Shown here: positions 43,241-51,847 of the stretch, piece after piece
How the letters are laid out: each line of letters opens with the position of its first letter
How positions within the stretch are numbered: position 1 is the first letter of the stretch
Assembly (NCBI RefSeq): GCF_907164905.1
Contig: NZ_CAJRAF010000002.1
Coordinates: 3,162,001-3,226,000 of the forward strand
Length of the DNA stretch: 64,000 nt
DNA from: Dyadobacter sp. CECT 9275
GTDB lineage: Bacteria > Bacteroidota > Bacteroidia > Cytophagales > Spirosomataceae
Direction: 5' to 3'
Notes under the pieces: model-generated
What the model saw: only the letters and a program-made list of their open reading frames with translations
What the model was told of the DNA's origin: nothing
Database searches by the model: none
Translations under genes and position numbers: made by a program

Positions 43241-45784
43241 ATGGAAGCCATACAAACTACAAAAACCTATTCTTCCGACGAAGCCTTCCAGGCGTCCGTG
43301 CAGTATTTCAAAGGCGATGATCTGGCAGCCCGCGTCTGGGTAAATAAATATGCTTTGAAAGATTCATACGGAAATATCTTCGAGGCTACGCCGGACGATA
43401 TGCACCGAAGGATAGCAAAAGAGATTGCCCGCATCGAAAACCTTTACCCCAATCCGCTGAGCGAAACCGAGATTTTTGACCTGATCCGGGATTTTAAATA
43501 CATCATCCCTCAGGGCAGTCCCATGACAGGCATTGGCAACCCCTATCAGATCGCCTCATTGTCCAACTGTTTTGTGATTGGCAATAATGGCCCTTCTGAT
43601 TCGTATGGTGGCATTATGAAGGTAGACCAGGAACAGGTTCAGCTGATGAAACGTCGTGGAGGTGTGGGGCACGACCTTTCCTATATCCGCCCTAAAGGTT
43701 CTCCCGTAAAAAACTCGGCGCTGACCTCTACCGGAATTGTTCCTTTTATGGAACGCTTTTCAAATTCCACCCGCGAAGTGGCCCAGGACGGCCGCAGAGG
43801 GGCACTGATGCTATCAGTTGCCATCAAACATCCGGATTCAGAAGACTTCATTGATGCAAAAATGGAGCAGGGGAAAGTAACCGGAGCCAATGTTTCCGTC
43901 CGGATCGACGATGCGTTTATGAAAGCTGTAGAAACCGGTTCCAGTTACATACAGCAATATCCGATCAACAGCGTTTCCCCGGTTTATATAAAGGAGATTG
44001 ACGCAACTGCCCTATGGAAAAAAATTGTGCATAACGCCTGGCGGTCCGCCGAACCCGGGATTTTGTTCTGGGATACCATCATCCGGGAGTCGGTACCGGA
44101 CAGCTATGCCGACCTGGGTTATGCAACGGTATCCACCAACCCCTGTGGGGAGATACCCTTATGCCCCTATGATTCGTGCAGATTACTGGCTATCAATCTT
44201 TTTTCCTATGTGGAGGATGCGTTTACGCCACAGGCCCGCTTCAATTGGGACTTATTCAAAAAGCATATTGCCGCCGCCCAGCGCATGATGGACGATATCA
44301 TTGACCTGGAACTTGAAAAAATTGATGCAATACTTCAGAAAATTGACGCTGACCCGGAAGATGAAGAAGTAAAACGCACCGAGCGGAATTTATGGGTGAA
44401 CATCCGGATCAAAGCCAAAGAAGGCAGAAGAACAGGCATCGGTATCACGGCGGAAGGAGATATGCTTGCGGCGCTGGGCTTACGATATGGTAGCGAGGAA
44501 GGCACTGCGTTTGCTGTTAAAATCCATAAAACCGTTGCACTGGAAGCCTATCGCGGCTCCGTACACATGGCGAGGGAAAGAGGCGCTTTCAAGATTTTTG
44601 ATTCTGAAAGGGAAAAGAACAATCCATTTATTCTGCGGTTAAAAGAGGCAGATGCACAGCTCTACTATGAAATGCTAGAATATGGCAGAAGAAACATAGC
44701 GTTGCTCACCATTGCACCAACCGGCACCACGAGCCTGATGTCCCAAACCACTTCCGGTATAGAGCCGGTTTTTCTGCCTGTGTATAAAAGAAGACGTAAG
44801 GTTAACCCCAACGATAAAGACGCACGTGTAGATTTTGTGGATGAAGTGGGCGATTCCTGGGAAGAATACGTGGTTTTCCACCACCGTTTCAAGCAGTGGA
44901 TGGAAGTGAAAGGCCATACAATCCGGAGTAATTATTCGGAAAAAGAACTCGACGACCTGGTGAAACAATCTCCCTATTATAAGGCTACTTCCAACGATGT
45001 GGATTATTTGAAAAAGGTCAGGATGCAGGGAGCCATTCAGAAATGGGTGGACCACTCCATCAGTGTCACCATTAACATGCCCAATGACGTGACCGAAGAT
45101 ATTGTTGGTGAATGTTATATGGAAGCCTGGAAAGCGGGCTGCAAAGGTGTTACAGTTTATCGCGATGGCTCACGGTCGGGTGTATTGATTTCAAATTCTG
45201 AAAAGAAAGAAGAGGCGAAAACCCCTTCCAACACTCCGTTTCCAACCATCAGACCTCAAACCCTTGATGCAGATGTAGTTCGTTTTCAGAATAAAAAGGA
45301 TAAATGGATTGCCTTCATCGGGCTGATCGACGACCGGCCTTATGAGATCTTCACAGGATTTGCCGATGACGAAGACGGGATACTGATTCCACGCTGGGTG
45401 AACGAAGGGCTGATCATTAAAAACCGTGAAGCAGACGGCAGCTCACGCTATGATTTTCAGTATAAAAATACGCGTGGTTACAAAACTACCATTGAAGGAC
45501 TTTCGCACAAGTTCAATCCAGAGTACTGGAACTACGCCAAACTGATTTCCAGTACCTTGAGACACGGAATGCCTATTGAAAAGGTAGTTGACCTCATCAG
45601 CAGCCTACAGCTGGATGAATCCATTAATACCTGGAAAAACGGGGTTGCCCGCGCACTGAAACGTTATGTTCCGGACGGAACGGAAGTGAAAAAGCAAATG
45701 TGTCAGAATTGTAATTCCACAAATCTGATGTATCAGGAAGGTTGCCTGACCTGCAAAGACTGCGGCTCTTCGAAGTGCGGATAA
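43241..45784 (+). CDS. nrdJ: Adenosylcobalamin-dependent ribonucleoside-diphosphate reductase (class II)
   Basis: 847 residues. The substrate and active-site region includes SNCFVIGNNGPSDSYGG and the radical-cysteine loop TNPCGEIPLCPYDSC, which is the class II finger-loop signature. The motif APTGTTSLMSQTTSGIEPVF binds nucleotide. The C-terminus carries a redox and zinc-type tail, CQNCNSTNLMYQEG and CLTCKDCG. Class II enzymes use adenosylcobalamin to make the thiyl radical and work with or without oxygen. There is no cobalamin riboswitch ahead of it and no NrdR site was recognised. Monocistronic, ending at a strong hairpin shared with purB. Confidence 0.95.
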   Translation: MEAIQTTKTYSSDEAFQASVQYFKGDDLAARVWVNKYALKDSYGNIFEATPDDMHRRIAKEIARIENLYPNPLSETEIFDLIRDFKYIIPQGSPMTGIGNPYQIASLSNCFVIGNNGPSDSYGGIMKVDQEQVQLMKRRGGVGHDLSYIRPKGSPVKNSALTSTGIVPFMERFSNSTREVAQDGRRGALMLSVAIKHPDSEDFIDAKMEQGKVTGANVSVRIDDAFMKAVETGSSYIQQYPINSVSPVYIKEIDATALWKKIVHNAWRSAEPGILFWDTIIRESVPDSYADLGYATVSTNPCGEIPLCPYDSCRLLAINLFSYVEDAFTPQARFNWDLFKKHIAAAQRMMDDIIDLELEKIDAILQKIDADPEDEEVKRTERNLWVNIRIKAKEGRRTGIGITAEGDMLAALGLRYGSEEGTAFAVKIHKTVALEAYRGSVHMARERGAFKIFDSEREKNNPFILRLKEADAQLYYEMLEYGRRNIALLTIAPTGTTSLMSQTTSGIEPVFLPVYKRRRKVNPNDKDARVDFVDEVGDSWEEYVVFHHRFKQWMEVKGHTIRSNYSEKELDDLVKQSPYYKATSNDVDYLKKVRMQGAIQKWVDHSISVTINMPNDVTEDIVGECYMEAWKAGCKGVTVYRDGSRSGVLISNSEKKEEAKTPSNTPFPTIRPQTLDADVVRFQNKKDKWIAFIGLIDDRPYEIFTGFADDEDGILIPRWVNEGLIIKNREADGSSRYDFQYKNTRGYKTTIEGLSHKFNPEYWNYAKLISSTLRHGMPIEKVVDLISSLQLDESINTWKNGVARALKRYVPDGTEVKKQMCQNCNSTNLMYQEGCLTCKDCGSSKCG

Positions 45785-45791
45785 GATAAAC

Positions 45792-45828
45792 TATCGCCAG
45801 ACAACGCTGAATGGATTGTCTGGCGATA
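45792..45828. terminator. Bidirectional terminator between the reductase gene and purB
   Basis: Perfect 13-base arms (45792-45804 and 45816-45828) around an 11-base loop lie between the two convergent stop codons (45784 and 45834), with A/T-rich flanks on both sides. Confidence 0.8.
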
Positions 45829-45833
45829 TAAAA

Positions 45834-47189
45834 TCAATGTGTCTCCTCCACTACGCCCAGATAGTTGAATGGGGTAATCTGACGCAGTTCTTCTCTTATT
45901 TTCTCTGAAACGTCCAGCGTCTCAACAAATCTTGATATAGAATCGTGCGTGATTTTTTCGTTGGTACGTGTCAGCTCCTTTAAGGCTTCATAGGGCTTGG
46001 GATACCCTTCACGGCGTAAAATCGTCTGGATTGCCTCTGAAACGACAGCCCAGTTATCCTCCAGATCAGCTTTAAGATTGTCCGAATTAAGCTCCACTTT
46101 ACCCAATCCTTTCAGCAGAGAATTCAGGGCAATCGCCAGATGAGAAACCGGCACACCAATGTTGCGGAGAACGGTAGAATCCGTTAAATCCCGCTGTAAT
46201 CTGGATATTGGAAGTTTGCTGGCGAAATGCTCAAAAAGAGCCGAAGCAAGTCCGAGATTCCCTTCTGAATTTTCAAAATCGATCGGGTTAACCTTGTGCG
46301 GCATGGCAGATGAACCTACCTCTCCGGCTTTTATTTTTTGCTTAAAATATCCCATCGATATGTAAGTCCACATATCCCGGTTCAGGTCAGTAAGGATTGT
46401 GTTGATTCTTTTCAGACAGTCAAAAATGGCTGCCAGGTTATCATAATGTTCGATCTGGGTCGTATGACGGCTTCTTTTTAAACCTAAGCCTTCCACAAAG
46501 TGATGCGCAAACGCCATCCAGTCGTGTTTGGGATAAGCCACATGATGTGCGTTAAAGTTACCCGTCGCACCACCGAATTTGGCCGAATGCGGAATTTTAT
46601 CCAGCATCTCAAGCTGCCTTTCCAGCCTTTCCACAAAAACAAGGAATTCCTTACCAACACGTGTGGGGGAAGCCGGCTGTCCATGTGTGAAAGCGAGCAT
46701 GGGTGTGTTCTTCCACTCAATTGACATCCGTTTCAAAACAAAGAGTACCTGACGGAACAACGGTTTTATCTGACGTTCCAGCGCATCTTTTAAGGATAAA
46801 GGAATAGCCGTATTATTGATATCCTGTGATGTAAGACCGAAATGGATAAATTCCTGGTAAGCCTCAATTCCCAGCTTTTCAAACTCAAGCTTAATGAAAT
46901 ATTCAACCGCTTTCACATCATGGTTGGTCTCCTTTTCTATTTCCTTTATGCTCAGAGCATCCTGTTCGCTGAATTCTTCATAGATTTTGCGAAGGGAGGC
47001 GTATGTTTTTTTGTCAAAGTCGGATAATTGCGGAAGAGGGATTTCACACAAAGCGATAAAGTACTCAATCTCAACGTATACCCTGTAATAAATAAGTGCA
47101 TACTCCGAGAAGTAATTTGAAAGCTCAGATACTTGCTTGTAATAACGGCCATCCACGGGCGAAATCGCCGTAAGTTGATTCAAAGACAT
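45834..47189 (-). CDS. purB: Adenylosuccinate lyase
   Basis: 451 residues of the fumarase/aspartase superfamily. Signatures are SLNQLTAISPVDGRYYKQV at the start, the conserved His region HFGLTSQDINNTA, TRVGKEFLVFVERL, and the flexible catalytic loop GEVGSSAMPHKVNPIDFEN. The length matches the Escherichia coli-like PurB class. The enzyme acts twice in purine synthesis: SAICAR to AICAR and adenylosuccinate to AMP. A TAACTTTG promoter element (minus strand, 47221-47228) lies 32 bases upstream. Confidence 0.97.
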   Translation of the reverse strand: MSLNQLTAISPVDGRYYKQVSELSNYFSEYALIYYRVYVEIEYFIALCEIPLPQLSDFDKKTYASLRKIYEEFSEQDALSIKEIEKETNHDVKAVEYFIKLEFEKLGIEAYQEFIHFGLTSQDINNTAIPLSLKDALERQIKPLFRQVLFVLKRMSIEWKNTPMLAFTHGQPASPTRVGKEFLVFVERLERQLEMLDKIPHSAKFGGATGNFNAHHVAYPKHDWMAFAHHFVEGLGLKRSRHTTQIEHYDNLAAIFDCLKRINTILTDLNRDMWTYISMGYFKQKIKAGEVGSSAMPHKVNPIDFENSEGNLGLASALFEHFASKLPISRLQRDLTDSTVLRNIGVPVSHLAIALNSLLKGLGKVELNSDNLKADLEDNWAVVSEAIQTILRREGYPKPYEALKELTRTNEKITHDSISRFVETLDVSEKIREELRQITPFNYLGVVEETH

Positions 47190-47220
47190 GATATTCAGTA
47201 CAAAAAGATAGATTAGGGGA

Positions 47221-47228
47221 CAAAGTTA
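47221..47228 (-). promoter_or_regulatory. Predicted -7 promoter element of purB
   Basis: The minus strand reads TAACTTTG, an exact match to TAnnTTTG, about 32 bases from the purB ATG. A TTTG lies 15 bases upstream of it, which is short of the usual spacing. The same intergenic space drives the divergent aquaporin gene. Confidence 0.45.
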
Positions 47229-47346
47229 GTAGAATTCATCATCCAAAAATGGTAAACCCGGGATGAAATATTCTTTTTGGTATTTGTGAAAGATATTTTA
47301 AAACTATTCGCATATTCGTCTTTTACCTGACCTGATATCCAAATTC

Positions 47347-48087
47347 ATGCAACCATCACCATTTTTAGGCGAATTAGTTGGGACGATGATTCTGATCGTT
47401 CTTGGCAACGGCGTAGTATCCAATGTAGTGCTCAAAGGTACCAAGGGCAACAGCGGCGGCTGGATCGTGATCACGGCTGGCTGGGGTTTTGCGGTGATGA
47501 TAGGAGTTTTCACGGCCAATGTTTTTGGAAGTGCCGCTGCACACCTGAACCCCGCTGTAACTATAGGCTTTGCTGTACTGAAAAATGATTACAGCCTCCT
47601 GGCAAGTTTTATCCCTGCCCAACTGATCGGTGCATTTTTAGGAGCGGTGTTCGTGTGGCTGCAATATTTGCCTCACTGGAAAGCAACCAGCGATCCCGGC
47701 GCAAAGCTGGCCTGTTTCGCCACGGATCCGGCAATCAGAAAAACCGGAGCCAATTTTCTCAGCGAATTTCTGGCCACCATCATGCTGATCGTAGGTATAG
47801 TGGCAATCGGTTATGCTGATTCCTCCAACCCGGAAAAGGGAGGTATCCCCCCTGGTGTTGCACCTTACCTGGTTGGCTTGCTGGTATGGAGTATCGGCCT
47901 CTCTCTTGGTGGTACTACAGGCTACGCCATTAATCCGGTACGAGATCTGGGACCTAGGATTGCCCACGCCATTTTACCTATTGACAACAAAGGTTCTTCC
48001 GATTGGGGCTATGGATGGATACCCGTCCTTGCACCCCTACTTGGAGCCGCAGTGGCTGGGTTTCTGATGCGCATGATCGCCCTTTAA
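47347..48087 (+). CDS. MIP family aquaporin, aquaglyceroporin type
   Basis: 246 residues with six membrane helices and two half-helices. The first pore loop is HLNPAVTIGF (NPA). The second is YAINPVRDLGPR, where the usual NPA is NPV and is followed by Arg-Asp as in glycerol facilitators (NPARD). The insert between helices 3 and 4 and the conserved SEFLATIMLIVGI segment fit GlpF-like channels. It probably passes glycerol or other small polyols as well as water. No glycerol kinase gene is adjacent. It is transcribed toward the cytochrome gene on the other strand. Confidence 0.93.
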   Translation: MQPSPFLGELVGTMILIVLGNGVVSNVVLKGTKGNSGGWIVITAGWGFAVMIGVFTANVFGSAAAHLNPAVTIGFAVLKNDYSLLASFIPAQLIGAFLGAVFVWLQYLPHWKATSDPGAKLACFATDPAIRKTGANFLSEFLATIMLIVGIVAIGYADSSNPEKGGIPPGVAPYLVGLLVWSIGLSLGGTTGYAINPVRDLGPRIAHAILPIDNKGSSDWGYGWIPVLAPLLGAAVAGFLMRMIAL

Positions 48088-48118
48088 ATCGTAATCGGGC
48101 TCACTTAAGATTTAGATC

Positions 48119-50299
48119 TCAGTTCACCAGCACCTCGTCTACAAAAACCCAGGCTTTTTCTCCCTTTCCGGGATGCCAGGGGGGTAATTTACCCAGCGGC
48201 TTGGCAATTACCTTGATACATGCAACCGGCTGAGGGACAAAATCGGCAGTAAAGGCAACGTTCTTGCTGTTTCCGGTTGTCTTGTCCGGTGGTTCAGGTG
48301 TGAGCACTTTCAAAAGCTTCAGATTTTTTTCATCTCCTCCTCCCCAGATTTCAATGCGGACCGGAGGAAAAATAAAACCTCCGATATTACGATACATGCT
48401 CAGTGTAACACTGGATGCATTGACGGCCTTTTTAAATAGAAGATATGCCTGAAAATCCTGCTCACGGTACCCCAGCCATTTGCCGCTGGAAGCCGTTTCA
48501 TCACTTTTTATTCCGTCTCTGATCGTCAGATCAAGTTTTGACCTGTATTTCTGATCCGGTTGGTTGATTAGACGAACGCTGTCGATGGTATAACCGGCCT
48601 TAAAGAAAAACTTTTCAGTTTTTTTACTCCCGTACCAGCCTTCCTTAAAGGCTCTGGCTTTTATCGTTGTATTTTTATCTATCAAAAATGGCTTTTTATA
48701 AACCAGAGAAGTACTGCTGTCAGGTTCGGACTCATCCAGTGTATACCGGATAGTGGTTCCCGGAATCTGATGTTTCATTTTAACAGGCACACCGGTTTTA
48801 AGGATGGCATCCTCATTTTCTATCACAGGCGGGTTCAATGCGAGTATCACGGTATCACTCCTGTAGCCCGTTTCGAACCGGATATTTTTTTCAGACTTCA
48901 GTTTGGCAAGTTCCTCTGTTGATAATCCTGTACTCCACACAAATACTTTTTTGAGCGAAGGTATTTCTTTCAAAACCTGGACCTGGGCCATTTTTACAGC
49001 GGTACCACTCAGCGATATTTCCCGTATTTTCCCCAGCTTTTTAAGTTCGTTTAAAGTTGATCCGGTTATATCTGTAAAATTCATAATCAGTATCCTCAAC
49101 TCCGGAAACTGCGCTATGGCTTTTAAATCTTCATCCTTCACCGGCATCTTGCTCAGATCCATCGATACGATCTGGTTCTTTAAGGGAGAAAGGTCGCCGA
49201 TATCCGAACTTTTGAAATTAGCCCGGTTGTAAAAATTAACGGACAAAGCCGGCGAACCGACGGCCAGGGGTTTGATGAGGCGATAATTGGTATTCAGCTT
49301 TTTGATTTCCTCTGCATCTGCAGGTCCGAAATCATACTGCTCCTCGGTACGCTTCCCTCCAAGTACATTCTGAGCATAGGCATATACAGGACTTTGCGGA
49401 TTGAGAGCACTTACCTTTTGCTCAAAATCGGGTCCGGATTTCACCCATGCCGCCAGTAAGACAATCTCTTCGTCCGTGAGCTGGGCCTTCCCGCTTGGGG
49501 GCATGTGTTTTTTATCATCCGGCGAAAGATGTATGCGAGACAGCAACAGACCAAGGTCAGCCCTGGTGGTATCCCATAGAACCCCGCTTTTCCCGCCTTT
49601 TACAAGCAGCTCACGCGTCTGCATCTGCAGGCCACCTTTTGATTTTTGCTCGTTATGGCAGGCATAACATTTCTGCTCCAGAACCGGCTTTACCAAGTCT
49701 TCGTAAACCTTGGCATCCTCCAGACTAACCCGGCTTTCTTCTGTTTCCACGGGTATAAAAGCTGCCGTCAGAAAGTCATCTCCATGTGTAAGGTTTCCGC
49801 CTAGGTGTCCGCCTGCCAGCAAAAAAATAACCATTCCCAATGCCGTGAGTTTGGCTGCGGGTTTCCATGGAGGCAGATAGGCCAACATGCTATACCAAAT
49901 AATGCTAACCAGGGAGATCAGTATTCCCAGCCATTTGTGCCAGAATAAAGTATCTGCCTCATAACCCTGCTCCTGGGATAAAATAAAACCGGAGAAGGCG
50001 GCAATGACAGCCGTAAAAACGCCGATGAGAAGCAAGTTTTCGGACAGCCCCGAATGCCAGCGAAGAGAATCCTTTTTTTCCACTGCAATCACCCAGATGG
50101 AGTAAATCAACAGGACCACCAGCGGGAAATGTAGCACCAGCGGATGTAAACGCCCCAATGGCTGCATCCAGGCGGGAGCCTGAAATCTGTCTTCAAAAAG
50201 AAGCAGGAATACTAATAATCCGTTCAGAAAAAAAGCCAGATTGTAAACCGCTCCTTTAATACTCCAACCGGAAACTGAATTTTTAAAAGTCTGAGCCAT
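48119..50299 (-). CDS. Membrane cytochrome c protein with LRR-like and carbohydrate-binding-like parts (PSCyt family)
   Basis: About 726 residues from ATG 50299, which shares a base with the DUF1501 stop codon (TGATG overlap). Residues about 20-175 hold four to five membrane helices (DUF2231-like). A single haem motif CYACH at about 211 starts the PSCyt1 domain, with KHMPPSGKAQLTDEEI providing the axial Met region. Then come leucine-rich repeat-like strands (about 375-490), a chitobiase/FN3-like domain (TIRYTLDESEPDSSTS), and a discoidin-like C-terminus. Such proteins are abundant in Planctomycetes. The role is unknown; electron transfer linked to glycan processing is an inference. Confidence 0.85.
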   Translation of the reverse strand: MAQTFKNSVSGWSIKGAVYNLAFFLNGLLVFLLLFEDRFQAPAWMQPLGRLHPLVLHFPLVVLLIYSIWVIAVEKKDSLRWHSGLSENLLLIGVFTAVIAAFSGFILSQEQGYEADTLFWHKWLGILISLVSIIWYSMLAYLPPWKPAAKLTALGMVIFLLAGGHLGGNLTHGDDFLTAAFIPVETEESRVSLEDAKVYEDLVKPVLEQKCYACHNEQKSKGGLQMQTRELLVKGGKSGVLWDTTRADLGLLLSRIHLSPDDKKHMPPSGKAQLTDEEIVLLAAWVKSGPDFEQKVSALNPQSPVYAYAQNVLGGKRTEEQYDFGPADAEEIKKLNTNYRLIKPLAVGSPALSVNFYNRANFKSSDIGDLSPLKNQIVSMDLSKMPVKDEDLKAIAQFPELRILIMNFTDITGSTLNELKKLGKIREISLSGTAVKMAQVQVLKEIPSLKKVFVWSTGLSTEELAKLKSEKNIRFETGYRSDTVILALNPPVIENEDAILKTGVPVKMKHQIPGTTIRYTLDESEPDSSTSLVYKKPFLIDKNTTIKARAFKEGWYGSKKTEKFFFKAGYTIDSVRLINQPDQKYRSKLDLTIRDGIKSDETASSGKWLGYREQDFQAYLLFKKAVNASSVTLSMYRNIGGFIFPPVRIEIWGGGDEKNLKLLKVLTPEPPDKTTGNSKNVAFTADFVPQPVACIKVIAKPLGKLPPWHPGKGEKAWVFVDEVLVN

Positions 50300-51756
50300 C
50301 AAGCGATAATCCCTTTTACAAGTTTACCGGCAACGTCTGTAAGACGGTACCGACGGCCCTGGTGTTTATATATTAATTTTTCGTGGTCAAGGCCCAGCTG
50401 GTTCAGTATAGTTGCATGAAAATCATGAACATGAACCGGGTCTTTGGCAATGTTATATCCAAATTCATCCGTTTCTCCATACACGATCCCGGGCTTGATA
50501 CCGCCCCCTGCCAGCCAAACCGTAAAGGCCCTCGGATGGTGATCCCGACCGTAATTATCCTTTGTTAAAGTGCCCTGACAGTAATTAGTACGTCCAAATT
50601 CTCCTCCCCATATTACCAGGGTTTCATCCAAAAGTCCCCTCTGTTTGAGGTCGGTGACCAGCGCCGCCGAAGCCTGGTCTACATCCATGCATTGTCCTTT
50701 GATTTCGTTGGGTAACCCGCCGTGGCTGTCCCAGCCCTGATGATAAAGCTGAATAAACCGCACACCCTGCTCCGACAACTTCCTGGCCAGCAGACAGTTT
50801 GCCGCATAGGTACCGGGCACCAGACATTCAGGTCCATACATTTTCACGATAGACTCCGGTTCTTTGCTCATATCCGTAATTTCCGGAACCGCTGTTTGCA
50901 TACGAAAAGCCATTTCATATTGCTGCACTTTCGCAGTGATTTCCGGATCATTAAATTCCGCGTAGGTACCCTGGTTCAGTTCCGAAAGCTTATCCAGCAT
51001 TTTTCTGCGTTGCGCTCTGTCCATTCCTTCCGGATCGTTCAGATACAGAACCGGGTTTTCTCCGCTGCTGAACTGTACTCCCTGGTGTACTGAATCCAGG
51101 AAACCATTGGTCCATAATTTGGAATACACCCCTTGGCCGTTACCCTTGCCTCTCGATAGAAGCACACAGAAGCCGGGCAGGTTCTGATTTTCGCTGCCAA
51201 GCCCGTAGCTAAGCCAGGCACCCATGCTCGGGCGGTTACCTACCTGTGCACCGGTCTGGAAAAATGTAAGTGCAGGATCATGATTAATAGCTTCGGTGTT
51301 CAGCGTTTTGATGATACAAAGATCGTCGGCGATACCGGCTATATGCGGGAGCACTTCGCTCATCCACGCTCCAGACTTTCCGTGCTGCTTAAAATTAAAA
51401 ATAGATCCTGCCAAAGGAAACTTTGCCTGGTTGGCTGTCATACCTGTCAAACGCTGGCCGCCCCTGATAGACTCGGGCAAATCTTCCCCGTGCATTTTAT
51501 TGAGCATCGGCTTATAGTCAAAAAGATCCAGCTGGGACGGGGCTCCGTTTTGAAACAGATAAATAACCCTTTTGGCTTTCGGGGCAAAATGTGGTAATCC
51601 GGCCACGAAATCGTTCATATCACTTTCTGCTGTTCCTTTAAAAATGTCGGGTATCAGCAGCGATCCCAGCGCCGCACTTCCCAGACCAAGGCTGAGCTTG
51701 GACAGGAAATGTCTGCGGGTGGTATTCATTCCAAAATCAAAAACCTGCTTTTCCAT
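50299..51756 (-). CDS. DUF1501 family protein with Tat signal
   Basis: 485 residues. A twin-arginine signal (TTRRHFLSKLSLGLGSAA) directs export of a folded protein. The mature part belongs to DUF1501, an alkaline phosphatase/sulfatase-like superfamily member of unknown activity. Visible segments include VIYLFQNGAPSQLDLFDYKP, FVTGAQ-type loop (FFQTGAQVGNRPSMGAWLSYGLG), and TLVIWGGEFGRTNYCQGTL near metal-binding residues. The C-terminal HVHDFHATILNQLGLDHEKL is the family hallmark. It lies between the two cytochrome genes and 91 bases after the DUF1553 gene. Confidence 0.9.
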   Translation of the reverse strand: MEKQVFDFGMNTTRRHFLSKLSLGLGSAALGSLLIPDIFKGTAESDMNDFVAGLPHFAPKAKRVIYLFQNGAPSQLDLFDYKPMLNKMHGEDLPESIRGGQRLTGMTANQAKFPLAGSIFNFKQHGKSGAWMSEVLPHIAGIADDLCIIKTLNTEAINHDPALTFFQTGAQVGNRPSMGAWLSYGLGSENQNLPGFCVLLSRGKGNGQGVYSKLWTNGFLDSVHQGVQFSSGENPVLYLNDPEGMDRAQRRKMLDKLSELNQGTYAEFNDPEITAKVQQYEMAFRMQTAVPEITDMSKEPESIVKMYGPECLVPGTYAANCLLARKLSEQGVRFIQLYHQGWDSHGGLPNEIKGQCMDVDQASAALVTDLKQRGLLDETLVIWGGEFGRTNYCQGTLTKDNYGRDHHPRAFTVWLAGGGIKPGIVYGETDEFGYNIAKDPVHVHDFHATILNQLGLDHEKLIYKHQGRRYRLTDVAGKLVKGIIA

Positions 51757-51847
51757 AGTGAATGGCTGTTAGCAATTAGCTATAAGCTTTTTTACTGTAA
51801 TAATCTCTTGTCAATATTTTTAAGGACCCCGGATTTCAGGTCTTATG

